NCBI GenBank assembly: GCA_964473505.1
Contig: CAYYPG010000030.1
Coordinates: forward strand, 1 to 21,062
Reading direction: 5' to 3'
DNA length: 21,062 nt
DNA from: JAOABV01 sp964473505
GTDB lineage: Bacteria > Hydrothermota > Tepidihabitantia > Tepidihabitantales > CAIPLT01
Each line of letters begins with the position of its first letter. Within the stretch, counting starts at the first letter, position 1. Both the position numbers and the translations under genes were made by a program. Under the pieces are notes generated by a model. The model had not been told where the DNA came from, ran no database searches, and saw nothing but the letters and a program-made list of their open reading frames with translations. Shown here one piece after another: positions 7,475-14,593 of the stretch.

Positions 7475-7600
7475 AGGTAGCGTAATTATATTTCGTGTAA
7501 ATTTAGTATTGATATATTAAAGAAAAAGTGTATCTCGCCAAAGATTTAACATATTAATGAGGTTAGAAACAAGAACACCCTATGGAAGAAAAAAATTTAC
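7475..7600 (+). repeat. Dispersed repeat, copy B
   Basis: It starts AAGGTAGCGTAATTATATTT, continues CGTGTAAATTTAGTATTGAT and ATATTAAAGAAAAAG, and ends AATTTACCAAAAAATCTTGA. Copies A (5471-5690, inverted) and C (18705-18857) share the head, spacing and tail. No open frame is conserved among the three. Confidence 0.6.
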
Positions 7601-7734
7601 CAAAAAATCTTGACGCTATCAATTGTAATTGAAACTCTGAAAAAGTTCTATTGTTTTTTCAATAAATTAAACGAAATTAATTTAAGCGTTTTAACAAAAG
7701 ATATATAAAAATCTGAAGCTAATGACCACAGGAA

Positions 7735-8084
7735 ACCTTGTCCGCTGAGGTAATATCGAGAAACTGAAAAAGATGAAAAGTTTATACCCCCATATATCAA
7801 TAAAGCAATGGTATGATGATCAATTTTTGAGGAACAAGAGAATATAGATTTATAATGCTCTAGGGCACCTTGACTTATTCAGAACGTTTGTAATGATAAT
7901 GATACGAGGACCTTGTCTGGTCAGTTTAATATTGTAGGCAGAAAAAGATAAAAAGATTATACTCCTGACTATAAAGAAAACAATGGTAAAGATGGAAACT
8001 TTGAGGATATAAGATAACATAGCTTGATACGGCCTTCGATGCACTTTGACTTTTTCAGAACGCTCGCAATTACTGCTTGACAGT
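7735..8084. repeat. Degenerate tandem duplication, period about 175 bp
   Basis: Two units, about 7735-7909 and 7910-8084, align along their length. Shared blocks in order are ACCTTGTC, GAAAAAGAT-x-AAAAG, CAATGGTA, TTTGAGGA and TTGACT-x-x-TTCAGAACG. No reading frame is preserved, so this looks like an old duplication of noncoding DNA. The second unit ends at the -35 box of the GYD gene promoter. Confidence 0.6.
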
Positions 8085-8105
8085 ACAAGACTTTAATAGT
8101 ATATT
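8077..8105 (+). promoter_or_regulatory. Promoter of the GYD-domain gene
   Basis: TTGACA (8077-8082), a 17-bp spacer and TATATT (8100-8105) form a near-consensus sigma-70 promoter. The start would be near 8112, leaving a leader of about 55 bases that carries AAAGGAGG before ATG 8168. Confidence 0.7.
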
Positions 8106-8167
8106 ATGTAAAAGTTATAAATTAAATCTGTAATGCAAGTATCTTAAATAACACAAAGGAGGCTTGT

Positions 8168-8455
8168 ATGGCAACTTATATATTACTTACTACCCTTACT
8201 GATGAGGGCAGAAAAACCCTCAAGGAGAAACCTGAGCGCTTAAAAGAAGTTAATAAAGAAGTGGAATCAATGGGAGCCAAAATTCTTGCTCAATATAGCG
8301 TGCTCGGGCCATATGATTTTGTTAATATTGTTGAAGCTCCGGATAACGAAACAATTTCGAAAATCTCTATAGAACTGGGTTCACGAGGAACAATTCATGT
8401 GATGACGCTTGCGGCAATTCCTATTGATACTTTTATCAATCACCTGAAGAAATAA
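8168..8455 (+). CDS. GYD-domain protein
   Basis: The 95-aa protein matches the small alpha/beta GYD family in length and pattern. The opening MATYILLTTLTDEGRKTLKE, the central VLGPYDFVNIVEAPDNETI and a C-terminal block ending AAIPIDTF are typical. The eponymous motif is GPYD at about residues 47-50. The family forms dimeric ferredoxin-like folds, and its function is not established. A strong ribosome binding site (AAAGGAGG, 7 bases before ATG) and a near-consensus promoter suggest good expression. The gene is alone between noncoding repeats. Confidence 0.85.
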   Translation: MATYILLTTLTDEGRKTLKEKPERLKEVNKEVESMGAKILAQYSVLGPYDFVNIVEAPDNETISKISIELGSRGTIHVMTLAAIPIDTFINHLKK

Positions 8456-8482
8456 AGCGATTTGGCAATTCGGCTGATAAGA

Positions 8483-8770
8483 ATTCTAAAAAGTAATTTA
8501 GGATTCGTCGCGTTAGGTTATTATTGAAGAAGTAATCTCTAAAAATTGTTGAGTGTATTAAGTAGACTTTTTTTATAATCTAAAAAGTAATCTGTTTCAT
8601 CATTAGCGGATAAAATCTTCATTCATAACTCAAGAAACAATTTAGAATTCGTTAAAGAGAAGTCCTTTTTTTTGACCTGGGTAATTTCTAAAAATTATTG
8701 AGTATATAAAAAATAGACTTTTTATTCATAATCAAAAGTAATCTAACTACTGATCAAGGCCGAATTATTT
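8483..8770. repeat. Degenerate tandem duplication, period about 149 bp
   Basis: Two units, from about 8483 and about 8631, share AATTTAG-x-ATTCGT. They also share GTAAT-x-TCTAAAAATT-x-TTGAGT (8532 and 8681), TAGACTTTTT and AAAAGTAATCT. No frame is conserved. This is the second decayed tandem structure flanking the GYD gene. Confidence 0.55.
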
Positions 8771-8815
8771 GTTGAGCCGGAAATGATCTCTTGTATATTG
8801 TATTAATATAGTGAT

Positions 8816-8923
8816 ATGGTAAAATATAGCTTAGACATAAAAAGAAGCAAAGAATTTGAGCGGGAAATCTTGAGAAAACCTCGGGACGTTGAGCCTGTTT
8901 TTGGGGATGGATCTGAAAATTGA
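8816..8923 (+). pseudogene. Transposase C-terminal fragment (IS1182/IS5-like)
   Basis: A 35-codon open frame contains EFEREILRKPRDVEPVFGDG. The R-x-VEPVFGD motif is characteristic of the C-terminal catalytic region of IS1182/IS5-type DDE transposases (usually ...EVEPVFGDIKHN...). Here the frame diverges after FGD and stops. Nothing upstream completes the protein, so this is a relic. Confidence 0.5.
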
Positions 8924-8995
8924 TTGATAAAAAAAGAGTTTTTTCCGGAATCTAAAAATAGGTTAGGATCCCACAGATCAAAATTTTAATTGAAC

Positions 8996-9820
8996 TTACA
9001 ATAGTCGGGGAAGAAGATATACTAAAAAATAGTAAAAGAGCGGAATTGTAAATAACAGACTGTCAATTCGATCCAGAAATCCACCATGACCCGGAAAGAT
9101 ATTAGAACTATCTTTCAAATTTACAGCGCGTTTAAAACTTGATTCTACTAAATCCCCAACTTGTGCGCCAAGGCTAAGAACTATTCCTAAAATAAGATTT
9201 ATTTGATACGGTATGCTGGGGTAAAAATGTTTTAGAAAGATAATCGCAAAGATTACACTTACCACCAAACCGCCACAAAAACCCTCGACGGTCTTATTGG
9301 GACTAATTCGTACTGCTAATTTATGTGACCATTTGATGACTTTTACAAATAAATTACCTATTGCATAGGCAAATGTATCATTAATCCAAGTAAAAAGCAC
9401 TGGAAAAAAAACAATCCACGCTGGCAGTTTTTGTTGTAGTCTCCACATTTGTAATAATAAAAGATGTGTGGGTAAAAATCCTAAATAGAACAAGGTAAAC
9501 AGACTAAATGGAATAACCAGATAAATCGACTCTTGTTTAATTAATGCATCGATAAAAACAATAACCGGTAAAACTAAAAACCACATTGGTGTTCGGGTTA
9601 AATAAAGGATTAAGGGAAAAGCAAGATTAAGTCCAATGATTAAAAATCGATTGAGCCGGATATTTTTTAATGTGAGCATGTGAAGAAATTCAAAAGTCGC
9701 AAAACCAATCCAAACCAAACTTAACAGCAAAAGCAATAAGGGATTTTTAATAAAGATGGCCAGGATAACTATAACACCAAGCCCACTACCAATTAAACAA
9801 CGTTGAATAAAATTACTCAT
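8996..9820 (-). CDS. cdsA: Phosphatidate cytidylyltransferase CdsA
   Basis: This 274-aa polytopic membrane protein makes CDP-diacylglycerol from phosphatidate and CTP, the branch point for phospholipids. It is hydrophobic throughout, with about seven to eight likely helices. The C-terminal signature is clear: SFKRAVNLKDSSNIFPGHGG, then FLDRIDS (about residues 228-255). The gene ends the cluster rplM to cdsA, in the usual place after uppS. ATG 9820 lacks a Shine-Dalgarno sequence, but an 11-codon ORF ends three bases before it, so translation may depend on coupling. About 175 bp separate it from uppS, longer than usual within this operon. Confidence 0.93.
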   Translation of the reverse strand: MSNFIQRCLIGSGLGVIVILAIFIKNPLLLLLLSLVWIGFATFEFLHMLTLKNIRLNRFLIIGLNLAFPLILYLTRTPMWFLVLPVIVFIDALIKQESIYLVIPFSLFTLFYLGFLPTHLLLLQMWRLQQKLPAWIVFFPVLFTWINDTFAYAIGNLFVKVIKWSHKLAVRISPNKTVEGFCGGLVVSVIFAIIFLKHFYPSIPYQINLILGIVLSLGAQVGDLVESSFKRAVNLKDSSNIFPGHGGFLDRIDSLLFTIPLFYYFLVYLLPRLL

Positions 9821-9823
9821 CTG

Positions 9824-9859
9824 TTATTTGGGCCGTTCGCTCTTTTTATCTTTCGCCAT
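9824..9859 (-). CDS. Possible 11-codon leader ORF before cdsA
   Basis: MAKDKKSERPK ends with TAA three bases before the cdsA ATG. A purine-rich GAAAGAAG precedes its ATG. It could bring ribosomes to the SD-less cdsA start by termination-reinitiation. An ORF this short can occur by chance, so confidence is low. Confidence 0.3.
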   Translation of the reverse strand: MAKDKKSERPK

Positions 9860-9994
9860 CTTCTTTCTATTGACCGGTTATTCTGTTTGGGCTAATAATT
9901 ATTTAGTCCTGATTGGCCACGATTTCGGGTATTTAACATTAGAGATGTAAGTTCTCTTATATTTTGTGTTAATTTCCGTTATTGAGAACATTTC

Positions 9995-10714
9995 TCATCT
10001 TTCTGTAGTTTCGTATTCAGGAACCCGCCCGAAACGTCGTTTCCGCTTACTGAAATCTTGGATTGCTTGCCAAAGTTCCTTTTTATCAAAATCTGGCCAA
10101 AGCACATCAGTAAAATAAAGTTCAGTATAAGCGCTCTGCCATAATAAAAAATTAGATAACCGAATCTCACCTCCGGTGCGAATTAACAAATCCGGGTCAG
10201 GAATTTCTGGGGCATAGAGATATTGTCTGAGGTCTTCACTGGTTAAGTTTTTTATATCTTCAATCGGTATCCTTTTTATGGCATCAGCGATTTCTGTTCT
10301 CGAACCATAACTTAAGGCTAACACCAAAACCAAACCCGTGTTGTTCTGGGTTTTGTTTATAAGATATTCGAGATTTTTCCTAACTTTATCCGGCAATCGA
10401 TCTAATTGGCCAATGGCTTTTACTCTAACATTATTTTTGTTAAGTTCTGGTTCTTCTTTGACTAATAATTCTTGTAACAACTGCATCAATTTATTTACTT
10501 CGGATGCTGGTCGTTGCCAATTTTCCGAAGAAAAGACATACAAGGTTAAATATTTTACGCCAAATTCTCCACATGCTCTAACTGTAGTCCGCACTGCCTC
10601 CACTCCTTTTCGATGTCCCCAATACCTGGGCAACCCGCGTTTTTTTGCCCAGCGACCATTTCCATCCATAATGATTGCAATATGCGTCGGAATCTTAACT
10701 TTTGAATCTTTCAT
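9995..10714 (-). CDS. uppS: Isoprenyl (undecaprenyl) diphosphate synthase UppS
   Basis: The 239-aa cis-prenyltransferase condenses isopentenyl diphosphate units onto farnesyl diphosphate to make the C55 carrier for peptidoglycan and other glycans. The substrate-binding start HIAIIMDGNGRWAKKRGLPR includes catalytic Asp17, followed by GHRKG. LTLYVFSSENWQRP, DLLIRTGGEIRLSNFLLWQ and the ELYFTDVLWPDF segment are all family signatures. The length is standard. The product chain length cannot be read from the sequence, so undecaprenyl is the default. The start has no Shine-Dalgarno sequence and lies two bases after the stop of a 29-codon ORF. Confidence 0.95.
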   Translation of the reverse strand: MKDSKVKIPTHIAIIMDGNGRWAKKRGLPRYWGHRKGVEAVRTTVRACGEFGVKYLTLYVFSSENWQRPASEVNKLMQLLQELLVKEEPELNKNNVRVKAIGQLDRLPDKVRKNLEYLINKTQNNTGLVLVLALSYGSRTEIADAIKRIPIEDIKNLTSEDLRQYLYAPEIPDPDLLIRTGGEIRLSNFLLWQSAYTELYFTDVLWPDFDKKELWQAIQDFSKRKRRFGRVPEYETTER

Positions 10715-10716
10715 TA

Positions 10717-10806
10717 TTAAGCATTTCTTGAAAGAAATTGATTGTTCTTAGCTAAAATGTTTTTTATTTGTTTACGGGGTCTTGTAGAACTAAATTCAAA
10801 ACTCAT
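10717..10806 (-). CDS. Possible 29-aa ORF coupled to uppS
   Basis: An ATG at 10806 opens a basic 29-residue frame (MSFEFSSTRPRKQIKNILAK...) whose TAA is two bases from the uppS ATG (GCTTAATAATG). It fills most of the gap between frr and uppS. No Shine-Dalgarno sequence precedes it. A weak GATAAA -10-like box directly before the ATG could give a leaderless start. I recognise no family. Its position suggests a translational-coupling leader for uppS, but chance is possible. Confidence 0.35.
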   Translation of the reverse strand: MSFEFSSTRPRKQIKNILAKNNQFLSRNA

Positions 10807-10847
10807 TTTATCAGTTCTTCAGAAACCCTAAACAACTCAAATATTTT

Positions 10848-11423
10848 TTAATCCTGTCGTCCTGGCTTGAGTTCCGTTATCTCTTGTTCTTTTTGCGCAA
10901 ACAGTTTATCTGCAGTTTTGATAAACTCATCTGTAATCTCCTGGATTTTCTTTTGACCAATTCGGACATCGTCTTCAGATATTTTTTTATCTTTTTCCAG
11001 TTTTTTTATCTCCTCATTACCATCTCGACGGATATTACGAATTGCAATTTTCGCATCTTCGGTTAATTTATGGCATAATTTTACCAGTTCTTTTCTTCGC
11101 TCTTCGGTTAACGGTGGAAGTGGAATCCGAATTAGATTGGTCTCAACGATTGGATTTAAGCCTAACTCAGATTTAAGAATCGCTTTCTCAATTTGGGGAA
11201 TCGCTGATCGGTCCCAAGGCTGAATCAATAATTGGCGGGGTTCGGGAATTGAAATTGATGCCAGTTGTTTTAAGGGAGTTAAAGTTCCATAATATTCAAC
11301 TTTAATATCATCTAAGATTGCTGGATTAGCACGCGCAGTTCGGATTCGAGATAATTCTAAAGACAAAAGGTCGATTGTCTTTTGCATCTTTTCTTTGATT
11401 TGTTTATATTTTTCCTCTAACAT
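10848..11423 (-). CDS. frr: Ribosome recycling factor
   Basis: The 191-aa protein splits post-termination ribosomes together with EF-G. The three-helix-bundle signature SRIRTARANPAILDDIKVEY (residues 25-44), YYGTLTPLKQLA and the motif IRIPLPPLTEERRKEL (about 98-113) are diagnostic. The C-terminal helix ends with an ordinary charged tail. AAGGAG five bases before ATG 11423 confirms the start. In most bacteria frr directly follows pyrH; here the gene upstream is tsf, with a 265-bp spacer between. Confidence 0.97.
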   Translation of the reverse strand: MLEEKYKQIKEKMQKTIDLLSLELSRIRTARANPAILDDIKVEYYGTLTPLKQLASISIPEPRQLLIQPWDRSAIPQIEKAILKSELGLNPIVETNLIRIPLPPLTEERRKELVKLCHKLTEDAKIAIRNIRRDGNEEIKKLEKDKKISEDDVRIGQKKIQEITDEFIKTADKLFAQKEQEITELKPGRQD

Positions 11424-11688
11424 ACATTCTCCTTTTCGAACTTCTTATTATAATTAAGGGGATATTTTTTCGGCATCTTTTTACAAAAGATGTTTTTATG
11501 CTTACATAAGCTTGCTTCTATAGTCCACAAATAAATCTACTTAACCGCAATCGTTTTTAACAATGGATCATTGAGATTGTCTGGATCAGGGGAATCTTTG
11601 TCCGCGTCTTCGGTCATCCGCGGCCACCCTCTCCTAAACGGCGGTTGATTCGAGGATAGTTTAAAAAGAAGACCGTTTCGGCCAACGA
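11424..11688 (-). other. tsf-frr spacer, GC-rich core, pyrH absent
   Basis: UMP kinase gene pyrH is usually found here but no part of it is visible. The stretch about 11579-11690 is markedly richer in G+C than its surroundings and contains CCGCG (N12) CGCGG, a possible hairpin. It includes TCATCCGCGGCCA, similar to phrases I remember from intergenic repeats of many environmental genomes. A 26-codon acidic ORF (11537-11617, minus) starts MTEDADKDSPDPDN with AGGAG upstream, but has no family and is not called as a gene. Confidence 0.45.
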
Positions 11689-12285
11689 TTATTCCTCACC
11701 GAGTTTAAATCGGACAAATCGTCTAATTTTGATGTTTTCGCCGTATTTGGCTATTTGCTCTTTGAGGTAATCGCCGACTTTTTTCTCGGGTATTTTTACA
11801 AACGGCTGCTCTAAGAGGCAGACATCAGAATAAAATTTCTCCAGTTTTCCTTGAACAATTTTCTCAATTACATGGGGTGGTTTACCAGAGTCTTTTAATT
11901 GGCTTTCATATATCTGTTTTTCCCGCTCAATAATTTCTGGTTTTAAGTCTTCACGGGAAATTGCGATTGGGTCAGTGGCAGCGATTTGCATTGCGATTTC
12001 GTGAACAAAGCGACGAAAATCTTGATTACGACCAACAAAATCGGTCTCGCAATTTACTTCGACGAGAACGCCTAAACGCTCACCGGGGTGAATGTAAGCA
12101 TCAATCACACCTTCGACTGTCGCTCGCTGGAGTTTTTTTTCTGCGGCTGCAATGCCTTTTTTCCTTAATAGTTCTATGGCTTTATTTATATCACCTTGAG
12201 TTTCTTCTAATGCTTGTTTACAATCTAAAATACCCGAGTTGGTTCGTGCCCTTAATTCCTTAATTAATTCCATCGAAATGTTCAT
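11689..12285 (-). CDS. tsf: Elongation factor Ts
   Basis: The 198-aa protein is the guanine nucleotide exchange factor for EF-Tu. An N-terminal UBA-like domain (ELRARTNSGILDCKQALEE, residues 8-26) is followed by KKGIAAAEKK and the core motif ETDFVGRNQDFRRFVHEIAMQ (about 78-98). The C-terminal region is one subdomain, so this is the short form also known from Thermus and many other bacteria, rather than the ~280-aa E. coli form. The ATG overlaps the rpsB stop (ATGA), and GAGGAGGT lies just upstream inside rpsB, giving tight coupling. Confidence 0.97.
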   Translation of the reverse strand: MNISMELIKELRARTNSGILDCKQALEETQGDINKAIELLRKKGIAAAEKKLQRATVEGVIDAYIHPGERLGVLVEVNCETDFVGRNQDFRRFVHEIAMQIAATDPIAISREDLKPEIIEREKQIYESQLKDSGKPPHVIEKIVQGKLEKFYSDVCLLEQPFVKIPEKKVGDYLKEQIAKYGENIKIRRFVRFKLGEE

Positions 12286-13022
12286 TGTACCTCCTCGGTT
12301 TCAAAGCCCTTTCGTCCTTCTAATACAGCATTAGCAATTATACTCGTCACAAGTTTTATTGAACGTAAAGCATCGTCATTGCTCGGTATCGGATAGTCGA
12401 TATGTTCTGGATCGCCATTAGTATCAACCATTGCCACAACGGGTATTTGGGCTCGTTTCAGTTCAGCTAAAGGCGTGGCTTCTCGTGTGACATCAACCAC
12501 ATAAGCAATACCCGGTAAACGGTCCATATCTCGCACACCGATAAAGATTTTCTTAAGTTTATTGTATTCGCGCTCTAAACCCAACATCTCTTTTTTAGTC
12601 ATATTTGTTGGTTTAGCTTCTTGAAGGATGCGTTCTAATTCGACCATTTTGCCAATGCGCGTTGAGACAACATCAAAATTGGTTATTAAACCGCCGACCC
12701 ATCTTTCAGTAATATAGTAGGCATTACATCGTTTGGCTTCTTCTTCAATAATCATTTTGGCTTGTGGTTTCGTTCCAATAAATATGATGTCTTGACCGGT
12801 TTCGGCTTCTCTTCTTACTGCTTCATAAGCCAATTTTATTCGTTCTAAGGTCTTCTCGAGGTCGATAATATAAATATCATTCTTTTTTCCAAAGATAAAG
12901 GGCTTCATTTTAGGATTCCAACGATGAGCGCGATGTCCAAAATGAACGCCAGCTTCAAGTAATTCTTTAATAGTTATCCCTAAAGGATAAGAAGTGTGTT
13001 GCGTGGTTAACGTTTGGTCCAT
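12282..13022 (-). CDS. rpsB: 30S ribosomal protein S2
   Basis: The 246-aa protein belongs to the uS2 family and binds on the back of the small subunit head-body junction. The entry motif LLEAGVHFGHRAHRWNPKMK (residues 20-39), FIGTKPQAK and WVGGLITNF are diagnostic. VVAMVDTNGDPEHIDYPIPS is also diagnostic, followed by NDDALRSI. The short N-terminal extension (first ~15 residues) is unremarkable. The first 16 bases overlap the 3' end of rpsI. AGGAG lies about 12 bases before the ATG, inside rpsI. Confidence 0.98.
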   Translation of the reverse strand: MDQTLTTQHTSYPLGITIKELLEAGVHFGHRAHRWNPKMKPFIFGKKNDIYIIDLEKTLERIKLAYEAVRREAETGQDIIFIGTKPQAKMIIEEEAKRCNAYYITERWVGGLITNFDVVSTRIGKMVELERILQEAKPTNMTKKEMLGLEREYNKLKKIFIGVRDMDRLPGIAYVVDVTREATPLAELKRAQIPVVAMVDTNGDPEHIDYPIPSNDDALRSIKLVTSIIANAVLEGRKGFETEEVQ

Positions 13023-13402
13023 TGGAATCGTTTTCTCCTTTTTGCTAATCCATACTTCATTCGTTCTTTTTCTCGTGGGTCTCGCTTTAATAATCCCGCA
13101 CTTTTTAAGGGTTTACGCAAGTCGGGATTATATATACATAACGCCCGTGCGGTTCCCAAGGCAATGGCATCTGCCTGAGCTGAAAGGCCACCACCTTTAA
13201 TTTGACAAATTACTTGGAATTGTCCGGTTAAACCGGTAATCTTGAAGGGCGATAAAACCACTTGATATAAATCATCACGGCCTAAATATTTTAGGGCCGG
13301 TCGATTATTTATTCGGATATCGCCATTACCCGGAAGCAACCAGACTTTAGCCGTAGCGGTTTTTCTTGAACCGACAGCAAAAAAAGCGTCTTTCAAATTC
13401 AT
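13007..13402 (-). CDS. rpsI: 30S ribosomal protein S9
   Basis: The 131-aa protein is uS9. Its C-terminal tail reaches the P-site tRNA anticodon loop and keeps the conserved terminal Lys-Arg (QWTKR). FAVGSRKTATAKVWLLPGNG at the start, GGGLSAQADAIALGTARAL (about 71-89), and RDPREKERMKYGLAKRRKR are typical. It starts three bases after the rplM stop, and GGTAGG in the end of rplM may serve as a weak ribosome binding site. The order rplM-rpsI is nearly universal in bacteria. Confidence 0.97.
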   Translation of the reverse strand: MNLKDAFFAVGSRKTATAKVWLLPGNGDIRINNRPALKYLGRDDLYQVVLSPFKITGLTGQFQVICQIKGGGLSAQADAIALGTARALCIYNPDLRKPLKSAGLLKRDPREKERMKYGLAKRRKRFQWTKR

Positions 13403-13405
13403 AAT

Positions 13406-13831
13406 TTAACCTACCATAATTGGTTTTTGTGCCTGATGGGGATGTTCGCTATCCGGATAGATAAAGAGTCGTTTAATTCTTTTGGCTTGAAGACGATTTT
13501 TCGGTAACATTCGTTTTATCGCCAAATAAAGAATACGTTCCGGATGTTTAGCAAACATCTCTTTGAGGGTAGTTTTTTTTAACCCACCAGGATAACCTGA
13601 ATGTCTGTAATAGATTTCATTGGTCATTTTCTTGCCAGTCACCCGTATCTTTTTAGCATTGATAATAATGGCAAAATCACCGGCATCGACATGAGGCGTC
13701 CAAGTCGGCTTATCCTTACCAATCAAGACGCGAGCAACTTGTGACGCAAAACGACCCAAGGTTTTATTCTCAGCATTAAATAAATACCACTGTCGTTTTA
13801 CTTCATCTGGTTTAGCAATATACGATTTCAT
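13406..13831 (-). CDS. rplM: 50S ribosomal protein L13
   Basis: The 141-aa protein is uL13, an early 23S rRNA binding protein. WYLFNAENKTLGRFASQVA, TPHVDAGDFAIIINAKKI, IYYRHSGYPGGLKKTTLKEM and EHPHQAQKP are diagnostic. I place the start at ATG 13831 (MKSYIAKPDEVKRQW), where L13 proteins normally begin, rather than at an in-frame TTG six codons earlier (13849). No clear Shine-Dalgarno sequence precedes either. It is the first gene of the cluster, about 77 bases downstream of the predicted transcription start. Confidence 0.96.
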   Translation of the reverse strand: MKSYIAKPDEVKRQWYLFNAENKTLGRFASQVARVLIGKDKPTWTPHVDAGDFAIIINAKKIRVTGKKMTNEIYYRHSGYPGGLKKTTLKEMFAKHPERILYLAIKRMLPKNRLQAKRIKRLFIYPDSEHPHQAQKPIMVG

Positions 13832-13914
13832 AAAATTTGATAACTTCAAACACTAACTAATACTTATATAATTTTATTTTTCAAAGACAAAGGATTAAAT
13901 TTATATAATCTTAA

Positions 13915-13943
13915 TTTATATCCGAAAAAACCCAAAATGTCAA
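13915..13943 (-). promoter_or_regulatory. Promoter of the rplM-cdsA cluster
   Basis: On the minus strand, TTGACA (13938-13943), a 17-bp spacer and TATAAA (13915-13920) give a near-perfect sigma-70 promoter. The start near 13908 leaves an AT-rich leader of about 77 bases. I saw no obvious L13-binding or other regulatory fold in it. Confidence 0.7.
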
Positions 13944-14506
13944 GTCTTAATTTTTGAAAATTTAAAAATCTTAAAAGACACAAAAAAATCTAAAGCTTTT
14001 TGAAGATTTAAATTCGTGCAAAAAGCACATGCCTTATTCAAAAATCTCACTTGAAAAGAAAAATGGCCGCTAAAGATACAAAGTCTCGATAATTTGAAAA
14101 GGAAGCAAAAACAACATGACTTCTCATTTTAGAGAATAGTTGTTATAAAATAGCAAATTACAACAGGTGCTTGTCCAATAAACTCTTGATTGTGACAAGC
14201 AGAGACTAATGCCTGTTTGATATTTGGGTCTTTAACAATTTAACAATAAAATAACCTATAAAGAGTTTTCGTTTATCTAATATCTAATTTATCATCAATT
14301 GGAAAACCGTTTTTCATTATCCCCCACACATATCTTTTTAATTTTATACTATTAGTTGCACTGCGTTATTGAAAATTTAAATATTGACCATATTTGTTTA
14401 TCATCTGGATGACAAAAAACTAATTTTGGGGAGACTTCAATTTTCTTTCTCATGTCAAGTTCAAATTGCCGCTACCTTAATATGTCTATCTCGTTACATT
14501 TAACTC
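13944..14506. other. Intergenic stretch between divergent rplM and M20 units
   Basis: Apart from the nitroreductase fragment I see no gene. The rest is very AT-rich, with a small GTGC-AAAAA-GCAC stem near 14016-14030 and no clear terminator. Confidence 0.5.
14153..14239 (-). pseudogene. Duplicated internal fragment of the nitroreductase gene
   Basis: These 87 bases match 6259-6345 with four substitutions and no indels by eye, in the same orientation. The fragment encodes IVKDPNIKQALVSACHNQEF..., equivalent to residues 49-77 of the intact enzyme (IVKNPYIKQALVSACRNQEF...). Three changes alter amino acids. The Asp in VKDP is what most nitroreductases carry, so the fragment may derive from a paralogue rather than from the present gene. 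On the upstream (codon 45-48) side the match continues after a short duplication of TTGTTAAA, so the frame is broken. No start, stop or other part of the gene remains. Confidence 0.85.
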
Positions 14507-14535
14507 TTGCAATCTTAAAATTATTTTTGTATAGT
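14507..14535 (+). promoter_or_regulatory. Probable promoter of the M20 peptidase gene
   Basis: TTGCAA (14507-14512), a 17-bp spacer and TATAGT (14530-14535) form a fair sigma-70 promoter. It leaves a leader of about 50 bases with AGGAG before ATG 14594. Confidence 0.5.
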
Positions 14536-14593
14536 TTTATATTACTTAGTGTCTTATTAAATTGATTATATTAGTCTTTATTTAGGAGCGAAA

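Noticed and set aside
7850..8044. Minus-strand frame over the 175-bp tandem repeat
   Set aside because: The frame is not maintained between the two repeat units.
11537..11617. 26-codon acidic ORF with AGGAG upstream in the tsf-frr spacer
   Set aside because: It lies in a GC-rich repeat-like block and has no family; chance ORFs of this length are common.
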